A stretch of 64,000 bases of DNA from Planctomycetota bacterium (GTDB lineage Bacteria > Planctomycetota > Planctomycetia > Pirellulales > Pirellulaceae): NCBI GenBank assembly GCA_027622275.1, contig JAQBZB010000006.1, forward strand, positions 26,172 through 90,171, written 5' to 3'. A program made the position numbers and the translations under genes. This document shows positions 25,931-35,730 of this stretch, in pieces. The notes under the pieces were generated by a model that searched no databases, was not told the origin of the DNA, and was given only the letters and a program-made list of their open reading frames with translations. Within the stretch, counting starts at the first letter, position 1. The number at the start of each line of letters is the position of its first letter.

Positions 25931-26149
25931 ATGCGTCGGATCTTTTACACGCTGTTGCTGGGCGTTCTACTCAGCTCAAGTGTGGGGTGCTTTCTACCCA
26001 TCTACTCCGGCGAACCAACTCGTCGCGTCCAACAAATGATCTTCACATCGGAAGATCTGCGGGCATTCTATGACGTGTGGGAACGCGTCTGGTTCCTGGA
26101 TATGCCAGATCACATGACACCGCAGCGAATTCACGGCGGCGTGATCTAG
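25931..26149 (+). CDS. Small lipoprotein
   Basis: 72 residues starting at ATG 25931, seven bases after a strong GGAGGAG site; an upstream ATG at 25916 is part of that site. The N-terminus MRRIFYTLLLGVLLSSSVGC has a basic start, a hydrophobic core and a lipobox (SSVGC). The remaining about 52 residues (for example SEDLRAFYDVWERVWFLDMP) are conserved in character but belong to no family I recognise. It is probably membrane- or outer-membrane-attached. Confidence 0.75.
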   Translation: MRRIFYTLLLGVLLSSSVGCFLPIYSGEPTRRVQQMIFTSEDLRAFYDVWERVWFLDMPDHMTPQRIHGGVI

Positions 26150-26307
26150 CCTTACCGATCGACGTAACAATAAGAGCCTATTGACTCTGCGCTCCCGGTA
26201 CGCGCCGATCCGATTCCTCCAAACGCCTTGTTCGCCGTCATTGTTCACCGAGTTCGCCACGGATAGATTACGGGAGTCCCCAATCTATCTGGCACGATAA
26301 GCGAACT

Positions 26308-27276
26308 ATGACGGACAACAACTCCGCGAAAGTAAATCTTTCCGTCCAACTGGGGCGACTTTCTCTCGCCAATCCGATTCTGGTTGCCTCTGGCACCTTT
26401 GGCTACGCCCGCGAGATGGAGCATTTGGTCGACCTCAGCCGGCTCGGCGGCATTCTCCCCAAGACCATTACCAAGGCTCCACGCACGGGCAATCATCCGT
26501 GGCGGACGGTCGAGACTTCGGCCGGCCTGCTTAATTCAATCGGCCTGGACAACGACGGGATCGATGCGTTCATCGAACACCATCTTCCCTATTTGGTGAG
26601 CCTCGATACGTCCGTGATCGTCAGCATCGCGGGACGCAACGAAGAAGAATTTGTCGAGTTGGCAAGCCGCTTGGATCAGGAAGCCGGAATCGCGGCGATT
26701 GAGCTGAATATCTCGTGCCCGAATGTGACAGGTGGCGTCGATTACGGTACCGATCCAACGCTCTGCAAGCAGCTTGTCGCGAACGTCCGCGAGCAGTGCG
26801 AATTGCCCGTGATCGCCAAACTGACCCCCAACGTGACGCGAATCGCCGACATCGCGAGCGCTGCGGCCGCTGGGGGCGCGGACGCCGTGAGTCTGATCAA
26901 CACAGTGCTGGGGATGGCGGTTGATTGGAAACGCCAACGACCGATGCTCGGTAACGTCGTTGGAGGACTGAGCGGTCCCGCCATCAAACCCGTCGCCTTG
27001 CGTTGCGTCCATCAGGTCGCACGCGCGGTCGATATTCCGATTATTGGCATCGGAGGGATTTCAAACATTGACGACGTCATGGAATTCCTGGTTGCTGGTG
27101 CTAGCGCAGTGCAGATCGGTACGGCAAACTACTATAATCCGACCGTTTCAATGACAATTCTGGATCAGCTGCCTGAGGCGCTCCGTCAGCTCGGAGCAAC
27201 TTGTATTAAAGACGTGGTCCGTTCGTTGCAGTTGCCACAACCAGCGGCCCCCTTGCCAATCACACCGGCCGTTTGA
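26308..27276 (+). CDS. pyrD: Dihydroorotate dehydrogenase, class 1B type
   Basis: 322 residues, the class 1 length, with no N-terminal membrane extension. Characteristic motifs are [38 protein letters not shown] (catalytic Cys of class 1), [36 protein letters not shown] and IIGIGGISN, plus an FMN-phosphate GASAVQIGT loop. It oxidises dihydroorotate to orotate in pyrimidine synthesis. Class 1B enzymes normally pair with an iron-sulfur PyrK subunit; none is adjacent here, so PyrK would have to be elsewhere. It ends 83 bp before trpS on the same strand. Confidence 0.93.
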   Translation: MTDNNSAKVNLSVQLGRLSLANPILVASGTFGYAREMEHLVDLSRLGGILPKTITKAPRTGNHPWRTVETSAGLLNSIGLDNDGIDAFIEHHLPYLVSLDTSVIVSIAGRNEEEFVELASRLDQEAGIAAIELNISCPNVTGGVDYGTDPTLCKQLVANVREQCELPVIAKLTPNVTRIADIASAAAAGGADAVSLINTVLGMAVDWKRQRPMLGNVVGGLSGPAIKPVALRCVHQVARAVDIPIIGIGGISNIDDVMEFLVAGASAVQIGTANYYNPTVSMTILDQLPEALRQLGATCIKDVVRSLQLPQPAAPLPITPAV

Positions 27277-27359
27277 CGACCCCGGCAGCAGAGCTTGACT
27301 TTACAGCACGCGACTTTCACTACCGAAGCAATTCTCTTCACAACGCCAAAGCAATCATC

Positions 27360-28325
27360 ATGCGAGTTCTTTCCGGGATTCAACCGACTGGTCGCCCCCA
27401 CTGGGGTAACTACTTTGGCGCGATTCGTCAGTACATCGACCTTCAGAACGACAACGAAGCGTATTACTTCGTCGCCAACCTTCATGCCCTGACCACCATC
27501 CGCGACGCCGACGAACTGCGCGGGAACACACTCGATGCCGTGCTGGATCTCCTGGCCTTGGGGCTCGATCCGGATCGGGCAACTTTGTTCGTGCAATCGG
27601 ATGTGCCCGAAGTCTCAGAGCTTTGCTGGCTGCTCATGAGCGGTACACCGATGGGGCTCCTCGAACGGTGCGTTTCGTACAAGGACAAAGTATCGAAAGG
27701 GCTGCCAGCCAACGCGGGCTTGTTCACGTACCCAGTTCTTCAGGCGGCGGACATCCTGATCTACGATGCGGATGTCGTTCCGGTTGGACAGGATCAGGTG
27801 CAACATGTCGAAATCTGCCGCGATATCGCACAGAGCTTCAATCACCACTTTGGAGAGACGTTTGTATTGCCGAAGCCGCGCGTCCTTGAAGCGACCGCGA
27901 GGGTTCCCGGGACCGACGGCGAGAAGATGTCGAAGAGCTACAACAACACGATTGAGATCTTCGAGCCCCTCAAGCCACAGCGCAAAAAGATCATGCGAAT
28001 CACAACCGATTCACGGCCGATGGAAGACCCAAAAGAGCCAGAAGGCGATCATCTATACCAGCTCTATGCTTGCTTCGCGGCGGCTCCGGCCTTGGAAGAA
28101 ATGGCGGCGATGTATCGCCGCGGTGGGTTCGGGTATGGCGAGGTCAAGAAAGCGATCGCAGATGCGTCCGAGCACTTCTTCGCCGAACCACGAGCGAAAC
28201 GCGAAGAACTCGCCGCGCATCCCGAGAAAGTTGCGGAGATCCTGGCTGACGGTGCCAGCCGAGCCCGTCTGAAAGCTGGTGAAGTGTTGCGACGGGCTCA
28301 GAAGGCGTGCGGGGTGAGAGGCTGA
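27360..28325 (+). CDS. trpS: Tryptophanyl-tRNA synthetase
   Basis: 321 residues. Class I motifs are present: [18 protein letters not shown] contains the HIGH equivalent (HWGN), and KMSKSYNN is the KMSKS loop. [18 protein letters not shown] and [16 protein letters not shown] are typical of bacterial TrpS. The ATG at 27360 gives the family N-terminus MRVLSGIQP; the frame is open upstream to 27273 but without similarity. Its TGA overlaps the acpS ATG by one base (TGATG), so the two genes are translationally coupled. No T-box or leader peptide is seen upstream. Confidence 0.95.
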   Translation: MRVLSGIQPTGRPHWGNYFGAIRQYIDLQNDNEAYYFVANLHALTTIRDADELRGNTLDAVLDLLALGLDPDRATLFVQSDVPEVSELCWLLMSGTPMGLLERCVSYKDKVSKGLPANAGLFTYPVLQAADILIYDADVVPVGQDQVQHVEICRDIAQSFNHHFGETFVLPKPRVLEATARVPGTDGEKMSKSYNNTIEIFEPLKPQRKKIMRITTDSRPMEDPKEPEGDHLYQLYACFAAAPALEEMAAMYRRGGFGYGEVKKAIADASEHFFAEPRAKREELAAHPEKVAEILADGASRARLKAGEVLRRAQKACGVRG

Positions 28326-28726
28326 TGAATATCACAGGCATCGGAACCGATATTGTCGAATGCCTTCGCATCGCTCAGATGATTGAGCGGCATGGTGAGC
28401 TGTTCCTGAAGCGAGTCTATACGCAGCGCGAGATTGAATACTGCAGCTCACGTAAGGCCGCGACGCAGCATTATGCTGGTCGCTGGGCGGCGAAAGAGGC
28501 GGTACTGAAAGCGATGGGAACCGGCTGGGCGAAGGGGATCAGTTGGCGCGACATCGAAGTCCGCAACGACGAAGGGGGCCGTCCGTCCATCCTGCTCGGC
28601 GGAGCAGCCCGCGAAATCTGCGAGCGACGGGGCGTCCGCGACATGCTGATCAGCATCTCTCACTGTCGAAGCCACGCGACCGCGTATGCGTTAGCTGTCG
28701 CTGACGATGACGAGAATCCGTTCTGA
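28325..28726 (+). CDS. acpS: Holo-ACP synthase
   Basis: 133 residues. It has the AcpS start GIGTDIVE (metal-binding Asp), FLKRVYTQREIEYC and the RWAAKEAVLKAMG motif with the catalytic Glu, ending with ISHCRSHATAYALA. The enzyme transfers phosphopantetheine from CoA to acyl carrier protein. The start overlaps the trpS stop codon. No fatty-acid gene is adjacent. Confidence 0.93.
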   Translation: MNITGIGTDIVECLRIAQMIERHGELFLKRVYTQREIEYCSSRKAATQHYAGRWAAKEAVLKAMGTGWAKGISWRDIEVRNDEGGRPSILLGGAAREICERRGVRDMLISISHCRSHATAYALAVADDDENPF

Positions 28727-28906
28727 CGCGGACAGAAGCTCTCCGCCGCAACCGTCGTAGCCGAAGTCGTGAGGATTTGGCATCCTTGACCGGTCGAAAT
28801 GGCCCTCCTACGATGAACTTCGCAGTTTGGCCGAGCGTTCCCAGCTTGACCGACGCCCTTAATCGCAACTGCTGACTATCACTTACTTTTTCGACGAAGG
28901 CGATCG

Positions 28907-29566
28907 ATGCCACACAGCGATCCGACGCAGACCGAAGCAGGCACTATTGACGCAGAGGCGGACGACCAAGGCGGCTGTGTGGCTGCTGCATCTAAATCTC
29001 CGGTCGACATGCAACGACTGCAAAATGCCGTTCGCGAGATCTTGGCCGCGGTGGGCGAAGACCCGAACCGCGAGGGCTTGCTGGAGACGCCAGCTCGTGT
29101 GGCGAGGATGTACGCCGAGCTGTTCAGCGGCTTGCACGATGACCCGCGCGCCCATCTGAAGAAGGTGTTCACGGAAGAATACGACGAGGTCGTTGTCGTC
29201 CGCGACATCAGCTTTAACAGTATGTGCGAACACCATCTCTTACCGTTCATGGGCATGGCTCATATCGGTTATATCCCGAACGGAAAGGTTCTTGGGTTGA
29301 GCAAATTGGCTCGCGTTGTCGAAAGTGTTTCGCATCGGCCGCAAGTTCAAGAACGCATGACCGAGGAGATCGCTCGGCTGCTGGAGAGCGAGCTGGATGC
29401 GAAAGGAGTCGGCGTTGTTGTGGAAGCGACTCACACATGCATGACGATTCGCGGCGTCCGAAAGCCGGGGAGCTTGTGCGTCACGTCGGCGATGAAGGGT
29501 CTGTTCCGCACGAACATTTCGTCGCGCGCCGAGATCATGCAACTTATCTACGGCGACAGGCGGTAG
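28907..29566 (+). CDS. folE: GTP cyclohydrolase I
   Basis: 219 residues. Zinc and catalytic motifs are present: [35 protein letters not shown] and [15 protein letters not shown]. The first about 35 residues are a non-conserved acidic extension. The enzyme makes dihydroneopterin triphosphate from GTP for folate. The molybdopterin genes begin 4.4 kb downstream but use a different GTP-derived route. A GTG-started membrane protein gene begins six bases after the stop, suggesting co-transcription. Confidence 0.95.
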   Translation: MPHSDPTQTEAGTIDAEADDQGGCVAAASKSPVDMQRLQNAVREILAAVGEDPNREGLLETPARVARMYAELFSGLHDDPRAHLKKVFTEEYDEVVVVRDISFNSMCEHHLLPFMGMAHIGYIPNGKVLGLSKLARVVESVSHRPQVQERMTEEIARLLESELDAKGVGVVVEATHTCMTIRGVRKPGSLCVTSAMKGLFRTNISSRAEIMQLIYGDRR

Positions 29567-29572
29567 GCACGC

Positions 29573-30364
29573 GTGGGATTCTCGCAACTGCTGATCCAAT
29601 TTGTCTTTCGACTCACGTTCGGCGTTGCCCTGGCGATGGCAATCACGCCGGCCAAGCACGTATCGAGCGGCTTCTATCGCGTGCATCTGTGGGTCTTGAT
29701 GGGGCTCAATACGCTCGCCGCGCTCGCCGTCTATTCGCAGACGGAAGCTCTCGCCGGTGTTCTTATGAACTGGCGGTTGCCATTTGCTTTGGCAATCGCG
29801 CTGGCCGTGCTGAGCTATTTCGGCTCCGTGATTTGGCTTTACGAAAGGCCGGACTTGGGAACTGCCGTTATCGTTCTCGTCGCGGCGGCCGCGCTCGTCG
29901 CCGCCGCCTTCGCGACACCTTGGGGCAACACCAAGACGCCGCTTGGGATCACGCTGGCGATGCTGGATCTTGGGTCGAGCGGCGTGCTGCTGGGCGTCAC
30001 GCTGTCGGCGATGTTCCTCGGACATTGGTATCTCAACACGCCCACCATGGAATTGATGCCTTTGAAGCGTCTGGTGATCTTCATGACGTGCGCGATCGTG
30101 GTCCGGACGCTCGTCAGCGGCACGGGGCTGGCGCTGCAAGCGACGTCAGCACGGCCGCTGGATACAGCGTTTTGGATCTTTGTCACGTTTCGTTGGTTGT
30201 CGGGACTGTTGGGCACGTTCACGCTGGCGTTGATGACGTGGTACACCCTGAAAGTCCCCAACACACAGAGCGCCACCGGCATCCTTTATGCAGGTGTTAT
30301 TCTCGCTTTCCTGGGCGAACTGACCTCCCTGCTACTGTCGGTCGACTACCTCTATCCTTTATGA
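29573..30364 (+). CDS. Polytopic membrane protein of unknown function
   Basis: 263 residues, almost entirely hydrophobic, with about eight TM helices (LIQFVFRLTFGVALAMAITP, LGITLAMLDLGSSGVLLGVT, FVTFRWLSGLLGTFTLALMT). The motif LGHWYLNTPTMELMPL between helices is striking and recalls conserved unnamed bacterial membrane proteins. The start is GTG 29573, six bases after folE. A fold-back element begins five bases after its stop. No transporter family can be assigned. Confidence 0.7.
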   Translation: MGFSQLLIQFVFRLTFGVALAMAITPAKHVSSGFYRVHLWVLMGLNTLAALAVYSQTEALAGVLMNWRLPFALAIALAVLSYFGSVIWLYERPDLGTAVIVLVAAAALVAAAFATPWGNTKTPLGITLAMLDLGSSGVLLGVTLSAMFLGHWYLNTPTMELMPLKRLVIFMTCAIVVRTLVSGTGLALQATSARPLDTAFWIFVTFRWLSGLLGTFTLALMTWYTLKVPNTQSATGILYAGVILAFLGELTSLLLSVDYLYPL

Positions 30365-30369
30365 TGAAA

Positions 30370-30486
30370 GTAGCCATCACGCTCCGTCGTGATGAGCCCT
30401 TTGCGAAGGCGCTAGCTAAGTCATCACTGTATTTTTGATTCAAGTTCCAACTGCCAAGGCTCATCACGGCGGAGCGTGATGGCTAC
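30370..30486. repeat. Double-hairpin fold-back element with GTAG heads, CATCACG class
   Basis: Left arm 30370-30398 and right arm 30458-30486 are inverted copies matching at 28 of 29 positions, 59 bases apart. Each arm starts, or in complement starts, with GTAGC and contains its own hairpin, CATCACG-CTCCGT-CGTGATG. It ends 11 bases before the next ATG (30498) and begins five bases after the previous stop. Confidence 0.88.
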
Positions 30487-30497
30487 CGTTTTCAACC

Positions 30498-30977
30498 ATG
30501 AACATCACTTTTGCGTGTCCAGAATGCGATCACACCAGCCGGATTCCGCTTGAACCCGGAACCGCAGTCGCGTGCCTTCAATGCGACTGGAAACAACACA
30601 CGTCTGCACAAATCCCGCTGGAAGGAACGCTCGACGAATGCTTGGTTTGCGGCTGTAAAGAGTTATTTATTCGGAAGAACTTCTCGCAGCGGATCGGCGT
30701 TGCCGTCGTCGTCATTGCCGCCACGACAAGCTTGATCGCGTGGGGGTATTACATGTGGTATACGGCGTTCGGAATCTTGTTTGCCGCCGCGTTGCTGGAC
30801 TTGTACCTGTACTTCACCGTCGGCAACTTGCTGCAATGCTATCGGTGCAACTCCGAGTATCGGGGACTTCCACAGTTCGACGAATATGAAGCGTTCAGCC
30901 TGGAGACGCACGAGCGCTATCGCCAGCAGGCGATTCGGCTCGCCGAGAGTCAAGCGGTCCAGTCGAAGGGGGCGTGA
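30498..30977 (+). CDS. Zinc-ribbon plus two-TM protein
   Basis: 159 residues. An N-terminal CPECDHTSRIPLEPGTAVACLQCDW zinc ribbon (CxxC pairs, about 8-33) is followed by a second CLVCGCKELF knuckle at about 52. Two TM helices lie at about 75-115 (IGVAVVVIAATTSLIAWGYY, AFGILFAAALLDLYLYF), followed by another Cys pair (CYRCNSEYRGLP). The pattern suggests a membrane-tethered zinc-binding adaptor. No family name is recognised. No ribosome site is visible because the fold-back element ends immediately upstream. Confidence 0.7.
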   Translation: MNITFACPECDHTSRIPLEPGTAVACLQCDWKQHTSAQIPLEGTLDECLVCGCKELFIRKNFSQRIGVAVVVIAATTSLIAWGYYMWYTAFGILFAAALLDLYLYFTVGNLLQCYRCNSEYRGLPQFDEYEAFSLETHERYRQQAIRLAESQAVQSKGA

Positions 30978-30994
30978 CTTAGTCAACGGCGCTC

Positions 30995-33967
30995 ATGGAC
31001 AAGGAACGCGAACGCATTCAGGCTGATCTACGTGGCTTGATCGACGGCGACGTCCGTTGCGACGATGTCTTCGTCCAGATGTACGCGAGCGACGCCAGCG
31101 TCTACGAGATTCGCCCGCTTGGTGTTGTGCGGCCTCGCGGTTTGTCGGATGTCGTCGCCTGTGTTCAGTATGCCGCTGAAAACGAACTGCCAATACATGC
31201 TCGCGGCGCGGGAACCGGTGTGGCCGGCGAATCGCTTGGCGCGGGTTTGGTATTGGACTTCTCGTACTACATGCGACGTGTCCTCGAAGTCAGCGACGAT
31301 CGAGTCCGTATTCAACCCGGTATCATCCACGCACAGCTCAATCGGACGCTCGCGCCGTACGGTCGCCTGTTCGGCCCCGATCCCGCCACACGAAGCGTGA
31401 CAACGATGGGAAGCGTCTTGGCATTGGACGGCAGCGGCAGTCATTGGCCGCAATACGGTTCGGCACGTGGCCGCGTCGAGCGATTACAAGTCGTCCTGGC
31501 GGACGGTGCGGTCATCGAAGCCGAGAATGTCCCAATCAATCAACCGGATGCAGACCCGCGTCGCGGTGAGATTGTCCGGCGACTGGTCGATCTCTTGCAG
31601 CGTCATCAACCGGAGATCAAAAAGGGTCAGCCGAAGTCGTTTGTGAATCGATCCGGCTACCACGTCTATAACGTGTTGCGTGACGAGCAGCTTCGTCTGG
31701 CCGACTTGATCGTGGGTTCCGAAGGAACTTTGGGCCTGATCACGGAAGCCACGGTTCGCACCGATCCGCGTCCCAAGCACCGCGGAGTTGTCCTGCTGTT
31801 CTTCGATCGTCTGGAGAACGCTGCCCAAGCGGCGTTGCTGCTCTCGACGATGGGCGTGAGTGCTTGTGACTTGATGGATCGGCGGTTACTGACGATTTCT
31901 CGCGAAGTCGATGTCCGCTTCGACGTGATCATTCCGCGAGACGCGGAAGCGATGCTGTTGGTCGAACAGCAAGGAGACGATGCGAATGAGCTGCGGGATC
32001 GATTGAAGCAAGTCGTCGCCCGTGTCCAGCGTCGCAAGCGGCTCGCGTTCGATTCGCGAATGACCATGGACAAGGAAGATCGCGATCTCTACTGGCACTT
32101 GGTGCGGCGTGTCGTACCCCGCCTGCATCGTCTGCGCGGCTCGACTCGACCGATTCCGTTCGTCGAAGACATTGCGATCCCGCCCCATGTCCTTCCCGAA
32201 TTCCTCGTGACGATCCAAAACGTCCAGAAGGCTCACCAAGTCACTGCCACCTTGTTCGCGCATGCCGTTCACGGCCAACTGCACATTCGGCCGTTCCTCG
32301 ATCTTGCCAATCCTGATGACATCCGCAAGATGCAAGGGCTCGCTCAAGACCTGTACGAAGAAGTGCTCAAGGTCGGCGGAACGATCAGCGGCGAGCATGG
32401 CGACGGTTTGAGTCGAACTTGGTTCGCTCAACAGCAACACGGCGAGCTGTACGAAGTGTTTCGTTCGGTCAAGCGAATCTTTGACCCACAGAACACTTTC
32501 AATCCCGGCAAAGTGGTCGCCGACGCACCGCAGCCGCCCAGCAAAAACCTTCGCCCCGTCGTCGCCGCGACTGCTGAATCGTTGGCCGCCGAATTCGCGG
32601 ATACCGGCGAAGAGAACGTTCACAAGTTTCAGCCGGTCAAACTTCAACTTGTTTGGGAGCAGGATAATATCGCCCACGCGGCACGCACCTGTAACGGTTG
32701 TGGTCGCTGCCGAACGGAGTCTCCCGAAGAGCGGATGTGTCCGATCTTTCGGTTCGCTCCGCGTGAGGAGGCTTCTCCGCGTGCCAAGGCTAACTTGGTT
32801 CGCGCGGTGCTGACGGGTAGGCTCAGTTCCACCGAGCTGACCAAGGACCATCTCAAAGCGGTCGCGGATCTGTGCGTGAATTGTCATCAATGCCGTTTGG
32901 AGTGTCCCGCCAACGTGGACATCCCGAAACTTGTCTTGGAAGCGAAAGCCCAGTACGTCGCAACGAATGGCTTGCCGCCCACGGAGGTGCTCTTCACGCG
33001 ACTCGACAAGATGTGCCAGATCGGCAGCAGTCTTGCCACGATCACGAATTGGGCGTTCGGCAATCCGGCGATGCGTTGGCTGATGGAGAAGACCGTCGGA
33101 ATCGCACAAGGACGGAAACTCCCCCGGTTCGCAATGCGAACATTTTTGCGGGAGGCCCAGCGACGACGTCTTACTCGTCAAAGCCGTTTCGAGGGACGCA
33201 AGGTCTTGTACTTCGTCGATGTCTATGCGAATTGGTTTGACGTCGAGTTGGCGAACGCGTTTGTTGGCGTCATGCGTCACAATGGCGTCGCGGTCTATGT
33301 GCCTCCGCGGCAAGTTCCTTCCGGTATGTCGGCGGTTTCCGTGGGTGCCGTCGATACCGCTCGACGATACGCCGCTCGCAACATACCACTGCTCGCCGAG
33401 GCCGTACGTCAGGGCTACCACGTCGTCACTACCGAGCCTTCCGCGACCTTGTGCTTGAAACATGAGTATCCAAACATTCTGGACGACGACGACGTGCGTC
33501 TCGTTGCCAAGAACACTTCTGATGCTTGCGATTATCTCTGGAAGATGCATCAAACCGGACACCTCGAACTCGACCTAACTCCCGTCAACGCGACCGTCGG
33601 TTATCACTTGCCCTGCCACATGCGAGCCCTGGAGGTCGGCTCACCGGGCGAGAATCTATTGCGGCTCATTCCCGGCATTTCGCTGAAGCGGATCGAGAAA
33701 GGATGTTCGGGAATGGCGGGTACGTTCGGCTTGAAACGAAAGAATTACCGCAGCAGCTTGCGGGCGGGTTGGGGCGTCATTTCGGCGCTCCGTGATCCAG
33801 CCATTCAAGTCGGGACGACGGAGTGCAGCGCGTGCAAGATCCAAATGGAACAAGGCACGACGAAGCCCACGATTCATCCGTTAAAGCTGCTTGCGCTGTC
33901 CTATGGTTTGATGCCGGAACTAGGGCGATTGCTCACGAGTCGCGGCGAGGAGTTGATCGTAACGTGA
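30995..33967 (+). CDS. FAD-linked oxidase fused to 4Fe-4S and cysteine-rich domains (D-lactate/glycolate dehydrogenase-like)
   Basis: 990 residues. The FAD-binding (PCMH) domain has IHARGAGTGVAGESLGAGLV near 69-88 and the MGSVLALDGSGSHWPQYG loop. The FAD-oxidase C-terminal domain ends with SGEHGDGLSRTWF near 470. Two 4Fe-4S motifs follow: CNGCGRC...C near 565 and CVNCHQCRLECP near 627. The C-terminus has two CCG-type segments (YHLPCHMRALEVG near 870, KGCSGMAGTFGLK near 902, then TECSACKIQMEQG). This is the GlcD+GlcF-type fusion used by many bacteria to oxidise 2-hydroxy acids and pass electrons to the quinone pool. The exact substrate is not decided by sequence. The GTGA overlap with moaD suggests coupling. 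Confidence 0.9.
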   Translation: MDKERERIQADLRGLIDGDVRCDDVFVQMYASDASVYEIRPLGVVRPRGLSDVVACVQYAAENELPIHARGAGTGVAGESLGAGLVLDFSYYMRRVLEVSDDRVRIQPGIIHAQLNRTLAPYGRLFGPDPATRSVTTMGSVLALDGSGSHWPQYGSARGRVERLQVVLADGAVIEAENVPINQPDADPRRGEIVRRLVDLLQRHQPEIKKGQPKSFVNRSGYHVYNVLRDEQLRLADLIVGSEGTLGLITEATVRTDPRPKHRGVVLLFFDRLENAAQAALLLSTMGVSACDLMDRRLLTISREVDVRFDVIIPRDAEAMLLVEQQGDDANELRDRLKQVVARVQRRKRLAFDSRMTMDKEDRDLYWHLVRRVVPRLHRLRGSTRPIPFVEDIAIPPHVLPEFLVTIQNVQKAHQVTATLFAHAVHGQLHIRPFLDLANPDDIRKMQGLAQDLYEEVLKVGGTISGEHGDGLSRTWFAQQQHGELYEVFRSVKRIFDPQNTFNPGKVVADAPQPPSKNLRPVVAATAESLAAEFADTGEENVHKFQPVKLQLVWEQDNIAHAARTCNGCGRCRTESPEERMCPIFRFAPREEASPRAKANLVRAVLTGRLSSTELTKDHLKAVADLCVNCHQCRLECPANVDIPKLVLEAKAQYVATNGLPPTEVLFTRLDKMCQIGSSLATITNWAFGNPAMRWLMEKTVGIAQGRKLPRFAMRTFLREAQRRRLTRQSRFEGRKVLYFVDVYANWFDVELANAFVGVMRHNGVAVYVPPRQVPSGMSAVSVGAVDTARRYAARNIPLLAEAVRQGYHVVTTEPSATLCLKHEYPNILDDDDVRLVAKNTSDACDYLWKMHQTGHLELDLTPVNATVGYHLPCHMRALEVGSPGENLLRLIPGISLKRIEKGCSGMAGTFGLKRKNYRSSLRAGWGVISALRDPAIQVGTTECSACKIQMEQGTTKPTIHPLKLLALSYGLMPELGRLLTSRGEELIVT

Positions 33968-34209
33968 TCGTCGAAGTTAAACTATTTGCCGTTGCGAAGC
34001 AGCTTGCAGGGTCCGAGACGATCTCCGTTGAGTTGCCAGGCGGGGCGACCGTACTAGGATTGCGAGATGCGCTCGGCAAACAGCACACGGAGTTACACGA
34101 GATCACCCAGCGTGCGATGATCGCCATTGACGCCCAATATGTGAACAACGACACGATCGTCCCCGAGACTTCAGAAATCGCCCTGATTCCGCCAGTATCC
34201 GGCGGATAG
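33964..34209 (+). CDS. moaD: Molybdopterin synthase sulfur-carrier subunit
   Basis: 81 residues with a ubiquitin-like fold (IVEVKLFAVAKQLAGSETIS) and the essential C-terminal Gly-Gly (LIPPVSGG). Its thiocarboxylated C-terminus donates sulfur to precursor Z in molybdopterin synthesis. The start is GTG 33964, four bases inside the upstream dehydrogenase gene. The stop TAG is itself the first bases of a fold-back element that separates it from moaE. Confidence 0.9.
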   Translation: MIVEVKLFAVAKQLAGSETISVELPGGATVLGLRDALGKQHTELHEITQRAMIAIDAQYVNNDTIVPETSEIALIPPVSGG

Positions 34210-34259
34210 TCGTTGTTCGCTCCGCGAACAAAGCGTTGGTTCGCGGAGCGAAGCACGAC
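34209..34259. repeat. Double-hairpin fold-back element, TTCGC-TCC-GCGAA class, copy 2
   Basis: The left half GTCGTTGTTCGCTCCGCGAA and the right half GGTTCGCGGAGCGAAGCACG are inverted copies with a short spacer. In reverse complement it differs from the element at 8247-8299 at only about three positions. It begins in the moaD stop codon and ends 12 bases before the moaE ATG. Confidence 0.88.
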
Positions 34260-34271
34260 ACGAAACACAAC

Positions 34272-34724
34272 ATGATCGAACTCACAGAACAACCGATCGA
34301 TACGCAGGAAGTGCTTCGCCAGGTCAGCTCGACACAAGCAGGCGCGGTTGTTTTATTTCTTGGCACAACACGCGAATTCACGCGCGGGCGACAGACGCTT
34401 TCGTTAAACTACGAGTGCTATGCCGGTATGGCCGAAAGGAAACTTTTGGAACTCGATGCGGAAGCGCGGCGGCGTTGGCCGCTCGTCGAGACGGCAATTG
34501 TGCATCGCGTAGGACATTTGGGGCTCGGCGAGGCCAGCGTTGCGATCGCCGTCAGCTCGGCGCATCGGCAAGATGCGTTTGAGGCCGGCAAGTGGCTCAT
34601 TGACACGCTCAAGGAGGTTGTGCCAATCTGGAAGCAGGAGAATTGGGCCGATGGGACGGCCGAGTGGGTTCACCCTGGCGTTGAGTCGTCCCCGACCAAG
34701 CACCCGATCGAGAAAGCCGAATGA
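34272..34724 (+). CDS. moaE: Molybdopterin synthase catalytic subunit
   Basis: 150 residues. MoaE motifs: GAVVLFLGTTREFT, LNYECYAGMAERKL, VHRVGHLGLGEASVAIAVSS, AHRQDAFEAGKWLIDTLKE, and the Lys-containing VPIWKQENWADG near the C-terminus. It forms a heterotetramer with MoaD and inserts two sulfurs into cyclic pyranopterin monophosphate. The ATG 34272 was chosen over the open upstream frame because that part reads through the repeat. It overlaps moaA by four bases. Confidence 0.92.
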   Translation: MIELTEQPIDTQEVLRQVSSTQAGAVVLFLGTTREFTRGRQTLSLNYECYAGMAERKLLELDAEARRRWPLVETAIVHRVGHLGLGEASVAIAVSSAHRQDAFEAGKWLIDTLKEVVPIWKQENWADGTAEWVHPGVESSPTKHPIEKAE

Positions 34725-35722
34725 CTGATTCGAGAATACTTGTCGATGCACTTGGACGTATCCACAATAACTTGCGGATCAGCGTCACTGATCGCTGCAA
34801 CATCCGTTGCTTCTACTGCATGCCGAACGAGAATGTTCAATTCAAGCCCCGTGCCGAGATCCTGACGTTCGAAGAGATCGTTCGCTTCACGCGTGTTGCG
34901 GCGTCGCTCGGCGTGAATAAACTGCGGATCACCGGCGGCGAGCCGCTGGTCCGTGCGGACTTGCCCGAGTTGATTGGCGAACTTGCGTCCGTGCCCGGCA
35001 TTCGCGATATCGCCATGACCACAAACGGGATTCTGCTTGCCGACCAGATCGTGGCCTTAAAGCAAGCTGGATTGCAGCGATTGAACATCAGTCTCGACGG
35101 ACTTCGCGAAGAGACGTTCGAACGCATCTCGCGACGCCCGGGGCTCGATCGCGTCCTCGAAGGCATCTTCGCAGCTCAGCGAGCGGGCTTCGAGAAGATC
35201 CGGCTCAACGCCGTCGCGATTCGAGGGATTACCGAGGATGAGATCGTTCCGCTGGGTGAGTTCGCTAGACGGCACGGACTGGAACTCCGCTTCATTGAGT
35301 TCATGCCGCTTGATGCCGAGAACAACTGGTCCGACGATCAAGTTCTCTCGGGAGGCGAGATCCGAGAAGCTCTTGAGAACGCCTTCGGTTCGTTGCTGCC
35401 GATCGAAAGAACCGATCCGAGCCAGCCGGCGACGGACTACCAGTTTGCGGACGGCATCGGTGTCATTGGCTTCATCAATCCGGTGACGCAGCCGTTTTGT
35501 AGCGATTGCAATCGCCTCCGCATTACCGCCGAGGGGAAGATTCGGAACTGTCTCTTCTCGATCGCCGAATGGGACGCCCGAGAAGTCATGCGCGGCGGCG
35601 GTAGCGACGAACAGCTTTGCGAACTGCTCCACGATTGCATCCGCGCCAAGAAACCTGGCCACGGAATCGACTCGCCCGACTTCGTCAGACCTGAACGTGC
35701 GATGTACCAAATCGGCGGCTAG
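34721..35722 (+). CDS. moaA: GTP 3',8-cyclase (radical SAM)
   Basis: 333 residues. The radical-SAM cluster motif CNIRCFYC lies at about 26-33, with RITGGEPLVR. The C-terminal cluster is FCSDCNRLRITAEGKIRNC, and the C-terminus is Gly-Gly (YQIGG), required for MoaA activity. It converts GTP to 3',8-cyclo-7,8-dihydro-GTP, the first molybdenum-cofactor step. The partner moaC is not in the window. A cysteine desulfurase gene starts eight bases downstream, which would suit sulfur supply for MoaD. Confidence 0.95.
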   Translation: MTDSRILVDALGRIHNNLRISVTDRCNIRCFYCMPNENVQFKPRAEILTFEEIVRFTRVAASLGVNKLRITGGEPLVRADLPELIGELASVPGIRDIAMTTNGILLADQIVALKQAGLQRLNISLDGLREETFERISRRPGLDRVLEGIFAAQRAGFEKIRLNAVAIRGITEDEIVPLGEFARRHGLELRFIEFMPLDAENNWSDDQVLSGGEIREALENAFGSLLPIERTDPSQPATDYQFADGIGVIGFINPVTQPFCSDCNRLRITAEGKIRNCLFSIAEWDAREVMRGGGSDEQLCELLHDCIRAKKPGHGIDSPDFVRPERAMYQIGG

Positions 35723-35730
35723 TTCCGCAG

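Noticed and set aside
31886..33562. 558-codon minus-strand ORF inside the FAD/Fe-S dehydrogenase
   Set aside because: Shadow of a gene with conserved FAD and 4Fe-4S motifs; translation lacks protein character.
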